Below are positions 17,891 to 26,572 of a DNA stretch of 64,000 nucleotides, piece by piece. Source of the DNA: Psychromicrobium lacuslunae (lineage in GTDB: Bacteria; Actinomycetota; Actinomycetes; Actinomycetales; Micrococcaceae); NCBI RefSeq assembly GCF_000950575.1, contig NZ_CP011005.1, positions 1,364,001 to 1,428,000 on the forward strand, given 5' to 3'. The position numbers were made by a program, and so were the translations under genes. The notes under the pieces were generated by a model, which ran no database searches, was not told the origin of the DNA, and saw only the letters and a list, made by a program, of their open reading frames with translations. How positions within the stretch are numbered: the stretch's first letter is position 1; each line of letters begins with the position of its first letter.

Positions 17891-18619
17891 TTAGAGCAAG
17901 CTGAGCAATCCGCCCAAATCAGCAACTTGCGGCCCCTGCCAGCTACCGCCGTCGGGCAAACTGCCGGACTTCCCGTCCCGATTGAGCCAGAGTGCTGGCA
18001 GGCCCGCCGCGCTGGCTCCAACGGCATCCACCAGCAGATTGTCGCCGACGTACAGCGTCTGCTCGGCCCGGAAACCCAGTTGCCGAACGCCCTCCAGGAA
18101 AATTTCTGGCTCAGGTTTGGGTACACCAACGGTATCCGTGCCGATCAGCACCGAAATCCTGTCCAGGCCAGCCAAATCGAGCTTGCGGCGCTGGTACGCC
18201 TCAACATTATTGCTGACCGCTCCGTAAACCACACCGGCCGCGTCGAGGGCGTCCAGAGCTTCAGCCACATCCGAATAAGCCAGCCAGTTCCGTTGAGCTT
18301 CCCGCTCGTAGTCGGCATTCCATTGCGTCACCCTGTGCTCCGGTAGCGCTCCCCCGGCCAAGCTGAAAGCTTTTTGCGCCCTGGCAATCCGCTGTTCGAC
18401 AAACCCTAGTTCGCCGCGCAGGAAGGCGTCATAGTGGCCACCTGGATCCTCACGGAACTCACGATGCAGTTCGGCCCAGCCTTGCTCTGAGAGCGCTGGC
18501 AAGTATTCGGCGCTGACACTACGTACCGCAATTTCCATTGCGGTACGCAGGTCGACCAGAGTGTCATCGATATCGAACAGTACAGCCCGAATCTGCCCCT
18601 CAAACCCAGCATTCACCAC
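17891..18619 (-). CDS. HAD-family hydrolase
   Basis: The 242-residue cytoplasmic phosphatase-type enzyme has HAD motif I DIDDTLVDLR (residues ~16-25), motif II VSNN (~140), the Lys of motif III in GVPKPEPEIF, and motif IV GDNLLVDAVGA. A helical cap domain lies between motifs I and II, as in the phosphoglycolate phosphatase-like group; the substrate cannot be inferred. It starts 4 bp after the gltX stop, so the two are co-transcribed. Confidence 0.88.
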   Translation of the reverse strand: MVNAGFEGQIRAVLFDIDDTLVDLRTAMEIAVRSVSAEYLPALSEQGWAELHREFREDPGGHYDAFLRGELGFVEQRIARAQKAFSLAGGALPEHRVTQWNADYEREAQRNWLAYSDVAEALDALDAAGVVYGAVSNNVEAYQRRKLDLAGLDRISVLIGTDTVGVPKPEPEIFLEGVRQLGFRAEQTLYVGDNLLVDAVGASAAGLPALWLNRDGKSGSLPDGGSWQGPQVADLGGLLSLL

Positions 18620-18623
18620 GTTT

Positions 18624-20114
18624 TCAGCTCGCTGAAAAGCCGCGCAACCGTGCCAGCGAAGAGTCCTTGCCCAAAATCACCATTGATTCAAAGAGCGGTG
18701 GAGAGATGCGGCGGCCGGAGATGGCGGTGCGCACCGGGCCGAAGGCCAGCCGGGGCTTCACTCCCAGCTCCTCGACTAACGCTGCGCGCAACGCCCCCTG
18801 GATCGACTCCGCGGACCATTCCTCCAGCGGTTCAAGGGCAGCAATCGCCGCCCCGAGTACTTCATCCAGGTTTTCCGGCAACCCTTTGAGAGCGTCCTCG
18901 GTGGGCGCAACATCATCGTCCGCGACGAACAGGAAGCGCAGCATCTCCGGCGCTTCGCCCAGCAGCTGGACGCGCTCCTGAATCAGCGGGGCAGCCTCGT
19001 TGAGAGTCGCTTCCTGACGCTCAGTCAGGCGCTCTGTCAACAAACCCGCGTTCTGCAAATAAGGCACTAAGCGCGAACGGAAATCCTCAGCTGAGAGCAT
19101 CCGAATGTGGGTGCCGTTGATTGCCTCGGCCTTCTTCAGGTCGAAGCGAGCCGGGTTGCCCAGCACATCGTGCACATCGAAGGCGGCAACCAACTGATCA
19201 ACGCTGAAAATATCCTCGTCGGCGCTCAACGACCAGCCCAACAGCGCCAAGTAGTTCAGCAATCCCTCCTTGATGTAGCCCCAGTCCCGCAACAGGAACA
19301 GGCTCGACTCCGGGTCGCGCTTGGAGAGCTTTTTATTGCCCTGCCCCATCACATAGGGCAGATGGCCGAAGAGCGGCTGGTACTTGGCCACGCCGACAGC
19401 GTAAAGCGCTCGGTAAAGCGCGATCTGTCGCGGTGTCGAAGAAAGTAAATCTTCACCACGCAACACATGAGTGATGCCCATTAACGCGTCATCCACCGGG
19501 TTCACCAAGGTGTATAGCGGCGCACCGTTCGGACGCACTACAGCGAAGTCGGGAACCGAACCCGCCTTGAAGGTTATCTCGCCGCGCACCAGGTCATTGA
19601 AGGTCAAGTCTTCGTCCGGCATCCGCAGTCGCAATGCTGGCTGACGGCCCTCGGCCTTGAAAGCCGCGATCTGCTCCTCGCTGAGCTCCCGGTCGAAACC
19701 GTCATACCCCAGTTTGGGATCACGTCCGGCTGCCCTATGACGTGCTTCAATCTCCTCCGGCGTCGAGTAGGACTCGTAGATGAAGCCGCCGTCGCGCAGT
19801 TTCGCGATCACGTCCTGGTAGATTTCACCGCGCTGGGACTGTCGGTAAGGTTCGTGCGGCCCACCGGTCTCCACGCCCTCGTCCCAGTCAATACCTAGCC
19901 AGCGCAGCCCGTCGAGCAGCTGGTGGTAGCTTTCCTCGCTATCGCGGGCCGCGTCGGTGTCCTCGACCCGGAAAATCAGCTTGCCGCCGGTGTGTCGAGC
20001 GTAAGCCCAGTTGAACAGCGCGGTGCGAATCAGGCCAACGTGTGGGGTACCGGTCGGCGAGGGGCAAAACCGCACTCGGACAGGGGTGCTGGAATCAACT
20101 TCAGGAATAGTCAT
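18624..20114 (-). CDS. gltX: Glutamyl-tRNA synthetase
   Basis: This 496-residue class I aminoacyl-tRNA synthetase has [26 protein letters not shown] (HIGH-equivalent HVGL) and KKLSKRD (KMSKS-equivalent) near residue 262. An anticodon-binding C-terminal domain follows. In actinobacteria this enzyme normally also charges tRNA-Gln, which GatCAB then amidates; both cognate tRNA genes are nearby at 15122-15295. It lies downstream of the FAH-family gene with a 179-bp gap containing a hairpin. Confidence 0.96.
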   Translation of the reverse strand: MTIPEVDSSTPVRVRFCPSPTGTPHVGLIRTALFNWAYARHTGGKLIFRVEDTDAARDSEESYHQLLDGLRWLGIDWDEGVETGGPHEPYRQSQRGEIYQDVIAKLRDGGFIYESYSTPEEIEARHRAAGRDPKLGYDGFDRELSEEQIAAFKAEGRQPALRLRMPDEDLTFNDLVRGEITFKAGSVPDFAVVRPNGAPLYTLVNPVDDALMGITHVLRGEDLLSSTPRQIALYRALYAVGVAKYQPLFGHLPYVMGQGNKKLSKRDPESSLFLLRDWGYIKEGLLNYLALLGWSLSADEDIFSVDQLVAAFDVHDVLGNPARFDLKKAEAINGTHIRMLSAEDFRSRLVPYLQNAGLLTERLTERQEATLNEAAPLIQERVQLLGEAPEMLRFLFVADDDVAPTEDALKGLPENLDEVLGAAIAALEPLEEWSAESIQGALRAALVEELGVKPRLAFGPVRTAISGRRISPPLFESMVILGKDSSLARLRGFSAS

Positions 20115-20170
20115 GATGCATCCATCTTAAACGAGATCTCACAATTGAACCCGCACTACTTTGCCGTGTG

Positions 20171-20204
20171 CAATGTGATGCAGGGGTGTCTCAGCACCAC
20201 ATTG
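20171..20204. other. Hairpin in the gap between the FAH-family gene and gltX
   Basis: CAATGTGATGC (20171-20181) pairs with GCACCACATTG (20194-20204) at 10 of 11 positions, with a 12-nt loop. It has no U-tract on either strand. Its role (leader structure of gltX or processing site) is unknown; the rest of 20115-20293 shows nothing else clear. Confidence 0.5.
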
Positions 20205-20293
20205 TGGCCTGAAAACGGTGCTGTTGTTGCGGTTAGTTTGGCTCTCGCCGCAAAATTCCGGGTGCTCCTGGCATCCCTAGAACTGCTCTGCCG

Positions 20294-21064
20294 CTAGCGG
20301 CGAGCGATCGGATTGGAAAGAGTGCCAATGCCTTCGATCTCCACCTCAAAGCGATCGCCCTCGCTGAGCAGTCCGACACCGGCCGGCGTGCCGGTCATAA
20401 TGACGTCGCCCGGTAGCAAGGTAAAGGCCTGCGAAACATAAGAAACCAATTGCCGGACGCCGAAAATCATCTGGCTGGTCCGACCGTCCTGCACCACATC
20501 GCCGTTCAGTCGGCCCTGCACCGAAAGGTCCTCCACGTCGAGTTCGGTCTCAATCCACGGACCCAGCGGGGCCGAACCATCGAAGCCCTTAGCCCTGGCC
20601 CATTGATTATCAGTGCGCTGTACGTCCCGCGCGGTCAAGTCATTGCCGCAGGTGTAGCCGAAGATCACTTCGTCCACCCGCTCCTCAGGCACATCCTTGC
20701 AGATCCGTCCGATCACCACGCAGAGCTCGGCCTCATAGGAGACCTCCTCGGAGAATTCGGGCAGGCTGATCGGGTCACCGGGACCTAATACCGAAGTGTT
20801 CGGCTTCAGGAACATCAGCGGGCTGGTCGGTACCTCATTGCCCAGTTCCTTGGCGTGATCAGCGTAATTACGACCGATGCCAATCACCTTGGAGCGTGGA
20901 ATAATCGGCGCGAGCAGCCGCACATCCTCCAAAGCATGGCTTTGCCCAGTGGGCTCGACGCCGTTGAAGAACGGGTCGCCTTTAATTACGTGCACGGTTT
21001 CGGCGGCTTCATCAACCACGCCGTAAAGAGGTTCGGCGTCCAGGACAAATCGGGCTATACGCAT
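20294..21064 (-). CDS. Fumarylacetoacetate hydrolase family protein
   Basis: The 256-residue protein has the FAH fold signature: KVIGIGRNYADHAKELG, the metal-binding YEAELCVVIG (Glu-x-Glu region), GYTCGNDLTARDVQ, KGFDGSAPLGPW, and DVIMTGTPAGVG. Members cleave acylpyruvates or act as oxaloacetate decarboxylases; the substrate here is unknown. It often precedes gltX in this group of organisms, as here. Confidence 0.9.
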   Translation of the reverse strand: MRIARFVLDAEPLYGVVDEAAETVHVIKGDPFFNGVEPTGQSHALEDVRLLAPIIPRSKVIGIGRNYADHAKELGNEVPTSPLMFLKPNTSVLGPGDPISLPEFSEEVSYEAELCVVIGRICKDVPEERVDEVIFGYTCGNDLTARDVQRTDNQWARAKGFDGSAPLGPWIETELDVEDLSVQGRLNGDVVQDGRTSQMIFGVRQLVSYVSQAFTLLPGDVIMTGTPAGVGLLSEGDRFEVEIEGIGTLSNPIARR

Positions 21065-21147
21065 AGTCCAACTATTTCACGGCTTCGGTCAGCGCGGCGA
21101 CTCAAGCCGCCAGCACCCCGCCGCGGCCTCTCCGGTGAGACGAAAAA

Positions 21148-21180
21148 GCCGGTGGCGAACTCTTTGAGTTCGCCACCGGC
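21148..21180 (-). terminator. Intrinsic terminator of ilvE
   Basis: A 15-bp perfect stem (21148-21162 with 21166-21180) with a 3-nt loop is followed on the minus strand by CTTTTTCG. It starts 22 bp after the ilvE stop. Confidence 0.92.
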
Positions 21181-21202
21181 AACTAAGTGGTTCGGCCTTG
21201 TT

Positions 21203-22315
21203 TTAGACTAAGCGGCGCAACCAGCCGTGCTTATCCGGCACGGTGCCGGTCTGGATCCCCAGCAATTCCTCCCGGATACTCATCGTCACCTCGCCAGCTT
21301 GCGCCTCCGCAGATCCGATTTCCTCGTTCTCATCCTTCAGCAGACCGATCGGAGTGATCACCGCAGCGGTACCACAGGCAAAGATCTCGGTGATTTCGCC
21401 GGAGGCGACGCCCGAGCGCCATTCGTCGAGCGTGATCTTCCGCTCCTGCACGTTCAGCCCACGGTCACGTCCTAATTGCAGCACCGACGAGCGGGTGACA
21501 CCTTCCAGGATGCTGCCGGAGAGCGCAGGAGTAACCAGGGAACCGTCCTTGAAAACGAAGAACACGTTCATTCCGCCGAGCTCTTCAATGGCATTGTCAT
21601 TCTCTTGGTCCAGGAACAGCACCTGCTTACACCCATGGGCTTCCGCCTCAAGCTGTGGCAGCAAGGAGGCCGCATAATTGCCGCCGCACTTGGCCGCACC
21701 GGTGCCACCGCGACCAGCCCGAGCATAGCTGCGGGAAATCCAGATTGAGACCGGCTTGAGTTCGCCGCCGAAGTAGTTTCCGGCTGGCGAAGCAATCACC
21801 CTGAAAGACACTTCGCGGGCAGCCCGAACTCCTAAGAACGCTTCGGTGGCGATCATGAAGGGACGCAGGTAGAGGCTCTCGCCATCGCCTGAGGGAACCC
21901 ATTGCTGATCTGCCTGCACCAAAGACGTGATGGCGTCCAAGAAGGTCTGCTCGGGCAATTGTGGCAGCGCTAGGCGCTGCGCCGAACGGTTCAGCCGGGC
22001 AGCATTGGCTTCCGGACGGAAAGTCCAAACCGAACCATCGGCGTGCCGGTAAGCCTTCAAACCTTCAAAAATCTCCTGGCCATAATGCAGGACGCAAGCG
22101 GCCGGATCCAGCGCGATCGGACCATAGGGCTCAATCCGGGCATCAAACCAACCACCCTCACCCTGGGCGTCCACCTTATAGTCGACGACGGCGGTGTGAT
22201 CGGTAAAGTGGTCGCCAAAACCGGGATTAGCCAGAATCGCTTCCCGTTCGGCCGCGCTCTTCGGGGTTTCTGACAATCGCTGCGCGAAAGCCAATTCACT
22301 CGACACTTGAGTCAT
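21203..22315 (-). CDS. ilvE: Branched-chain amino acid aminotransferase
   Basis: IlvE transfers the amino group to or from Val, Leu and Ile using PLP; it is the last step of their synthesis. The 370-residue fold-type IV enzyme has YGQEIFEGLKAYRHADGSVWTFRPEANAARL, ARAGRGGTGAAKCGGNYAASL (with the PLP Lys in AAKCGGNYA), and ELGGMNVFFV. GGAGG lies 6 nt before the ATG. It is downstream of leuB on the same strand and ends in a strong terminator. Confidence 0.95.
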   Translation of the reverse strand: MTQVSSELAFAQRLSETPKSAAEREAILANPGFGDHFTDHTAVVDYKVDAQGEGGWFDARIEPYGPIALDPAACVLHYGQEIFEGLKAYRHADGSVWTFRPEANAARLNRSAQRLALPQLPEQTFLDAITSLVQADQQWVPSGDGESLYLRPFMIATEAFLGVRAAREVSFRVIASPAGNYFGGELKPVSIWISRSYARAGRGGTGAAKCGGNYAASLLPQLEAEAHGCKQVLFLDQENDNAIEELGGMNVFFVFKDGSLVTPALSGSILEGVTRSSVLQLGRDRGLNVQERKITLDEWRSGVASGEITEIFACGTAAVITPIGLLKDENEEIGSAEAQAGEVTMSIREELLGIQTGTVPDKHGWLRRLV

Positions 22316-22372
22316 CGTCGTCCTCCAAAGGTGCGGTATTTCAATAACTGAACTCGGTTATGGTGCGTTAAC

Positions 22373-22396
22373 TGTACCTCGCTTAAGGGAGGTACA
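22373..22396. other. Inverted repeat between leuB and ilvE
   Basis: TGTACCTC (22373-22380) and GAGGTACA (22389-22396) form an 8-bp stem with an 8-nt loop. No T-run follows, so it may be an operator or a weak terminator after leuB. Confidence 0.45.
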
Positions 22397-22423
22397 TCGA
22401 TGGCCACCGGTCTATCTGTGGCC

Positions 22424-23479
22424 CTAGCTCAAAGCGGCAATAATTGCCTCACCGATTTGCGAGGTGGTGCGCGGGCCGAGCTCACTGCGGCCAGCGATAT
22501 CCTGCTCAACGGCTCGCCCGATCCGGGCAGCTAATTCCGGGTGACCTAGATGGTCCAGCAAGAGTGCCGCCGAAAGCACGGCAGCGGTGGGATCTGCTTT
22601 CTGCTGGCCCGCAATATCCGGCGCCGAGCCGTGCACCGGCTCAAACATGCTGGGCGCACTGCGGTCCATATTAATATTCCCAGAAGCAGCCAAGCCGATG
22701 CCGCCCGTGATTGCTGCCGCTAGATCAGTCAGAATATCGCCGAACAGATTATCGGTGACGATGATGTCGAACCGAGCCGGATCGGTGACCAGGAAGATGG
22801 TAGCAGCGTCAACGTGCAGGTAATCGACTGTCACTTCCGGGAAGTCGGCGGCTACCGCCTCAACCGTTCGCTTCCAGAGGTGACCGGCGTGCACCAAGAC
22901 ATTGTGTTTGTGGACATAGCTGAGCTTCTTCCGCTCAGTTTGTGCGGCGCGCCGGAAGGCGTCTTTCACCACCCGCTGAACGCCGAAGGCGGTATTGACC
23001 GAAACCTCGGTGGCGATCTCTTGATCTGTTCCGGTGCGCAGCGCACCACCGTTGCCAACATAGGGACCTTCGGTGCCTTCTCGGACCACGACAAAATCAA
23101 CCACGCCCGGTGCAGCCAAGGGGCTCGGCACACCAGGATAGAGCTTCGATGGCCTCAGGTTCACATAGTGATCAAGGCTGAAACGCAGTTTGAGCAGCAG
23201 TTCTCGCTCAATCAGTCCGGAGGGGATCCTGGTGTCGCCCGGGGCAGCACCGACCGCGCCGAAAAGGATGGCGTCGTGCTGCCGCAGGGCCGCAAGGGTT
23301 TCATCCGGAAGCGTCTCTCCCGTTGTCAACCAGTGCTCGGCGCCCAGCGTGTACTCGGTCAGGCTCACGCCGAGCCCGGCATCATCGGCAACTTTTTGCA
23401 GCACCTTGACCGCCTCGGCCACCACCTCCGGCCCAATGCCGTCGCCGGGAATGACTGCCACATCAATTGAGGAACTCAT
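22424..23479 (-). CDS. leuB: 3-isopropylmalate dehydrogenase
   Basis: LeuB oxidatively decarboxylates 3-isopropylmalate in leucine synthesis. The 351-residue enzyme has [15 protein letters not shown] at the N-terminus, the substrate-binding [12 protein letters not shown], and the metal-binding [25 protein letters not shown], and it has family length. An operator-like inverted repeat lies 40 bp upstream. A four-codon ATG-CTT-CTT-TAG lies in the 5' leader (23489-23500). Confidence 0.95.
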   Translation of the reverse strand: MSSSIDVAVIPGDGIGPEVVAEAVKVLQKVADDAGLGVSLTEYTLGAEHWLTTGETLPDETLAALRQHDAILFGAVGAAPGDTRIPSGLIERELLLKLRFSLDHYVNLRPSKLYPGVPSPLAAPGVVDFVVVREGTEGPYVGNGGALRTGTDQEIATEVSVNTAFGVQRVVKDAFRRAAQTERKKLSYVHKHNVLVHAGHLWKRTVEAVAADFPEVTVDYLHVDAATIFLVTDPARFDIIVTDNLFGDILTDLAAAITGGIGLAASGNINMDRSAPSMFEPVHGSAPDIAGQQKADPTAAVLSAALLLDHLGHPELAARIGRAVEQDIAGRSELGPRTTSQIGEAIIAALS

Positions 23480-23518
23480 GCTTCCAGCCTAAAGAAGCAT
23501 CCAGATACTGGACAAACC

Positions 23519-23535
23519 GTCTCATTTATTGAGAC
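23519..23535. promoter_or_regulatory. Perfect operator-like palindrome upstream of leuB
   Basis: GTCTCATTTATTGAGAC is a perfect 6-bp inverted repeat with a 5-nt spacer, 40-56 bp before the leuB ATG. On the leuB strand the core reads ATAAATGAGACGG, matching the element at leuC/IclR and ilvB in orientation and sequence. Confidence 0.8.
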
Positions 23536-23568
23536 TAATCATCCTCGACCCACTGCACCAGCCCAGCC

Positions 23569-23638
23569 GCCCTCGTCGAGTGTCGAGATCTGGGGCTTAA
23601 AATCGCTGTTTAGGCCCCAGATCTCGACACTCGAGGGC
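23569..23638. repeat. Long inverted repeat between leuB and the histidine kinase
   Basis: 23569-23596 and 23614-23638 form a stem of 25 paired bases with one small bulge and a 17-nt loop; the core GAGTGTCGAGATCTGGGGC is perfectly mirrored. It sits between divergent genes, so it is not an obvious terminator for either. A dispersed palindromic element is possible. Confidence 0.75.
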
Positions 23639-23704
23639 TGAAAGATGGGGATATCAACCCTTGGCAGGATGCTTGACGCCTTGGGATGGCCGTAAAGTCA
23701 GACT

Positions 23705-24895
23705 ATGGTCATGCACCGGATCTACGAGTGGTTCCGCACACATCGCTTTGTGGTGGACCTTACCGTTGCCTGCCTGCTGTGGCTCGGACTGGCCTTTTTT
23801 CCGAGCACCGAAATGGGAGTCACGGTGGTCTTCGCCACCCTGCTCATCGCGCCGCTTGCCTGGCGACGCACCCGACCGGTACTCGCGGGCAGCATTATCG
23901 CCGCCACCGCGATCTTGCAATGGGCATTCGCAGTCACTCCGATGCCAGCCGACCTAGCGGTGATCTTGGTGGTGTACGCCCTAGCCGCTTTCGGGCCACG
24001 TTGGGCGAGCCTAAGTGGCTTAGGGCTTGCGCTCATCGGCGGCATCCTGCTGGTCACTCGCTACTATCTCTATCTTGGCTTAGACGAATCGACCTTCAGC
24101 GTGGCCAGCCTGCCCTATGCCGTGATTCTGGTGATGCTGGTCTGGTTCCTTGTGCTCTTCTCCTGGACCTTCGGCGACCTGACCCGAACCCGCAGGCTTC
24201 GTGAACAGGCGCTGGAGGATCGGGCACAACGCTTGGAGATTGAGCAACAACAGGAACGCGCACTGGCCGCCAATGACGAACGCGCGCATATCGCCCGAGA
24301 AATGCACGATATCGTCGCGCATTCGCTCTCGGTAATCATCACCCAAGCCGACGGCGGCCGCTATGCCGCGGAGCAAGATCCGAAGATTGCTACCAGCACC
24401 TTACAAACCATCGCCGACACCGGACGGAATTCATTACGCGAAATGCGTCGGCTGCTCGGTGTGCTGCGTGGCGACGAAGAGGCTTCAACTCGACCGCTAC
24501 CCGGCCTAGCCGACCTGGATGAACTATTACTGGGTTTCCGCTCTGCGGGCCTCACCACGGAGTTCGTCACCGAAGGACAACCGCGGCGTCAGTTACCAGC
24601 CGGTGCCGAGCTGACCGCTTACCGAGTGATTCAAGAGGCACTCACTAATGTGCTCAAACATGCCGGCCCCAAAGCGCATAGTCGCGTCAGCTTGCTCTGG
24701 CAATCCCGCGGACTGCAGATCGTGGTGCTCGATGATGGCCGCGGTGCCGCTGCTGACCCGCCGAGCGGTGGCGGCGGCAACGGCTTACGTGGGATGAGCG
24801 AGCGGGTCAGGCTTTACGATGGAACCCTGGACGCCAAACCGCAAACCGGTGGTGGCTTCCAGGTAGACGCCTTCATCCCCTACACCGAAGCCTGA
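23705..24895 (+). CDS. Two-component sensor histidine kinase (NarL-system type)
   Basis: The 396-residue membrane kinase has about four to five N-terminal hydrophobic segments (residues ~16-155), a coiled linker rich in Arg/Glu/Gln, the HisKA_3 dimerisation box REMHDIVAHSLSV with phospho-acceptor His201, and an HATPase with LTNVLKHAGP, VLDDGRGA and GNGLRGMSERV. The signal sensed is unknown. The next gene is its response regulator (41-bp gap), and the ABC transporter that follows is a plausible target. Confidence 0.92.
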   Translation: MVMHRIYEWFRTHRFVVDLTVACLLWLGLAFFPSTEMGVTVVFATLLIAPLAWRRTRPVLAGSIIAATAILQWAFAVTPMPADLAVILVVYALAAFGPRWASLSGLGLALIGGILLVTRYYLYLGLDESTFSVASLPYAVILVMLVWFLVLFSWTFGDLTRTRRLREQALEDRAQRLEIEQQQERALAANDERAHIAREMHDIVAHSLSVIITQADGGRYAAEQDPKIATSTLQTIADTGRNSLREMRRLLGVLRGDEEASTRPLPGLADLDELLLGFRSAGLTTEFVTEGQPRRQLPAGAELTAYRVIQEALTNVLKHAGPKAHSRVSLLWQSRGLQIVVLDDGRGAAADPPSGGGGNGLRGMSERVRLYDGTLDAKPQTGGGFQVDAFIPYTEA

Positions 24896-24936
24896 CCAGC
24901 TATCGAAATCGCCGCACATTGAAATCAGAGGATCAG

Positions 24937-25662
24937 ATGACCGAGGTAACCGAGAACTCACCCGAGGCCGTGATCAAGGTGGCCCTGGTCGACGACCAGC
25001 AACTGGTTCGATCAGGATTCACCATGCTCATCAACTCCCAACCGGACCTTGAGGTCGTGGTTCAGGCTGGTGATGGTCGTGAGGCCTTGGGCGCGCTAGC
25101 CGCCACCGTGCCCGATGTGGTGCTGATGGATGTCCGGATGCCAGGCATGGACGGCATCGAAACCACCCGCAAATTAATGGAACGAGTCCGCCAAGCCACC
25201 CCGGGCTCGCGGCTGGCCGGGCTCAAGATCGTGGTACTGACCACCTTCGATCTCGACGAGTACGCCCTGGCGGCAATTCAAGCTGGCGCCAGCGGCTTCC
25301 TGCTCAAAGACGCGCCGCCCGAAGAACTTCTTGAAGCGATCCGCACGGTTTACCGCGGGGACGCAGTGATCGCACCCTCCACCACCAGGCGTTTGCTCGA
25401 CCACGTTGCCCCGATGTTGAGCGCCCCAAGCCCGGCGAACGATGTGCACCAGGAAGCGGTGAACTCGCTGACCACCCGAGAGCACGAAGTATTCTTGCTG
25501 ATTGCCCAAGGCTACTCGAACCCGGAAATCGCTTCCTCGCTTTTCCTTTCGGAAGCGACCGTGAAGACCCATGTGGGACATATTCTGAGCAAGCTCGGCG
25601 CCCGGGACCGCGTCCAGATAGTGGTGATCGCCTACGAAACCGGCTCCGTTTCGGTGAGCTGA
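24937..25662 (+). CDS. NarL/FixJ-type response regulator
   Basis: The 241-residue protein has a receiver domain (VALVDDQQLVRSG; phospho-acceptor Asp in VVLMDVRMPGMDG; VVLTTFDLDEY; Lys in FLLKDAPPEELLEAI) and a C-terminal LuxR HTH (LTTREHEVFLLIAQGYSNPEIASSLFLSEATVKTHVGHILSKL). I chose ATG 24937 over the in-frame TTG at 24919 because GAGGA sits 5 nt upstream. It pairs with the preceding kinase. Confidence 0.94.
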   Translation: MTEVTENSPEAVIKVALVDDQQLVRSGFTMLINSQPDLEVVVQAGDGREALGALAATVPDVVLMDVRMPGMDGIETTRKLMERVRQATPGSRLAGLKIVVLTTFDLDEYALAAIQAGASGFLLKDAPPEELLEAIRTVYRGDAVIAPSTTRRLLDHVAPMLSAPSPANDVHQEAVNSLTTREHEVFLLIAQGYSNPEIASSLFLSEATVKTHVGHILSKLGARDRVQIVVIAYETGSVSVS

Positions 25663-25800
25663 ACCACTCACGAACCATCTCAGGCTCCCCCGGTTTGGTG
25701 AGCGCCCTCATACCTGGGTCGGAGTTCTTCCATCACGAAGATACTGATAATCATTCCCTAGCCCGATTCGATAGCCGTGAGCGCCCCGTAGCTTGGAGAT

Positions 25801-26571
25801 ATGACCACTTTGACTGATCATCTGTCCGGGCCGGGAAACGGCCAGCAAGGCACCGCCGTCTCGGCGCGCGGCTTGCAGAAGAACTACGGCCGCGGCGAGA
25901 CCACGGTGGCCGCGCTGCGCAATGTCGATATTGATTTCGATGCCGGCCGGTTCACCGCCATTATGGGTCCCTCCGGTAGCGGAAAATCTACCCTGATGCA
26001 CTGCCTGGCCGGACTCGACACGGTCGATTCGGGAAACATTATGCTGGGTGGAACCGACATCACCAAGCTCAACGATTCTCAGCTCACCGCGCTACGTCGC
26101 GATCGGATCGGTTTCATTTTCCAAGCCTTCAATCTGGTCCCCACCCTGACCGCTGAGCAAAACATCACCCTGCCGGTGGCACTGGCTAATGGCAAAGTAG
26201 ATCCGGAGTGGTTCGGCTTCGTCACCTCAACTCTCGGCCTCACTGATCGGCTCGGGCACCGACCGCATCAGCTCTCCGGCGGACAGCAGCAACGTGTTGC
26301 GGTGGCCCGAGCGCTGCTGACTCGCCCGGAGGTGATTTTCGCCGACGAGCCCACCGGCAACCTAGATTCCCGGGTCGGGGCTGAAGTCCTTGGCATGCTG
26401 CGTCGCTCCTCTCAAGAGATGGGCCAGAGCATCATTATGGTAACTCACGATCCGATCGCAGCTTCTTATGCAGATCGGGTGGTACTGCTTAGCGACGGCC
26501 AGTTGGCGGGCGAACTCAGCAACCCCACGCCACAGACCGTGCTCGCAGCGCTGGCCCAGTTGGGGGCCTGA
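25801..26571 (+). CDS. ABC transporter ATP-binding protein (MacB/LolD type)
   Basis: This 256-residue ATPase has Walker [11 protein letters not shown]-loop [17 protein letters not shown], signature [16 protein letters not shown], Walker [14 protein letters not shown] and the H-loop THD. It couples to the FtsX-type permease whose ATG follows after 1 bp. Position after a two-component system resembles actinobacterial peptide-stress/antibiotic export modules (inference). Confidence 0.94.
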   Translation: MTTLTDHLSGPGNGQQGTAVSARGLQKNYGRGETTVAALRNVDIDFDAGRFTAIMGPSGSGKSTLMHCLAGLDTVDSGNIMLGGTDITKLNDSQLTALRRDRIGFIFQAFNLVPTLTAEQNITLPVALANGKVDPEWFGFVTSTLGLTDRLGHRPHQLSGGQQQRVAVARALLTRPEVIFADEPTGNLDSRVGAEVLGMLRRSSQEMGQSIIMVTHDPIAASYADRVVLLSDGQLAGELSNPTPQTVLAALAQLGA

Positions 26572-26572
26572 A

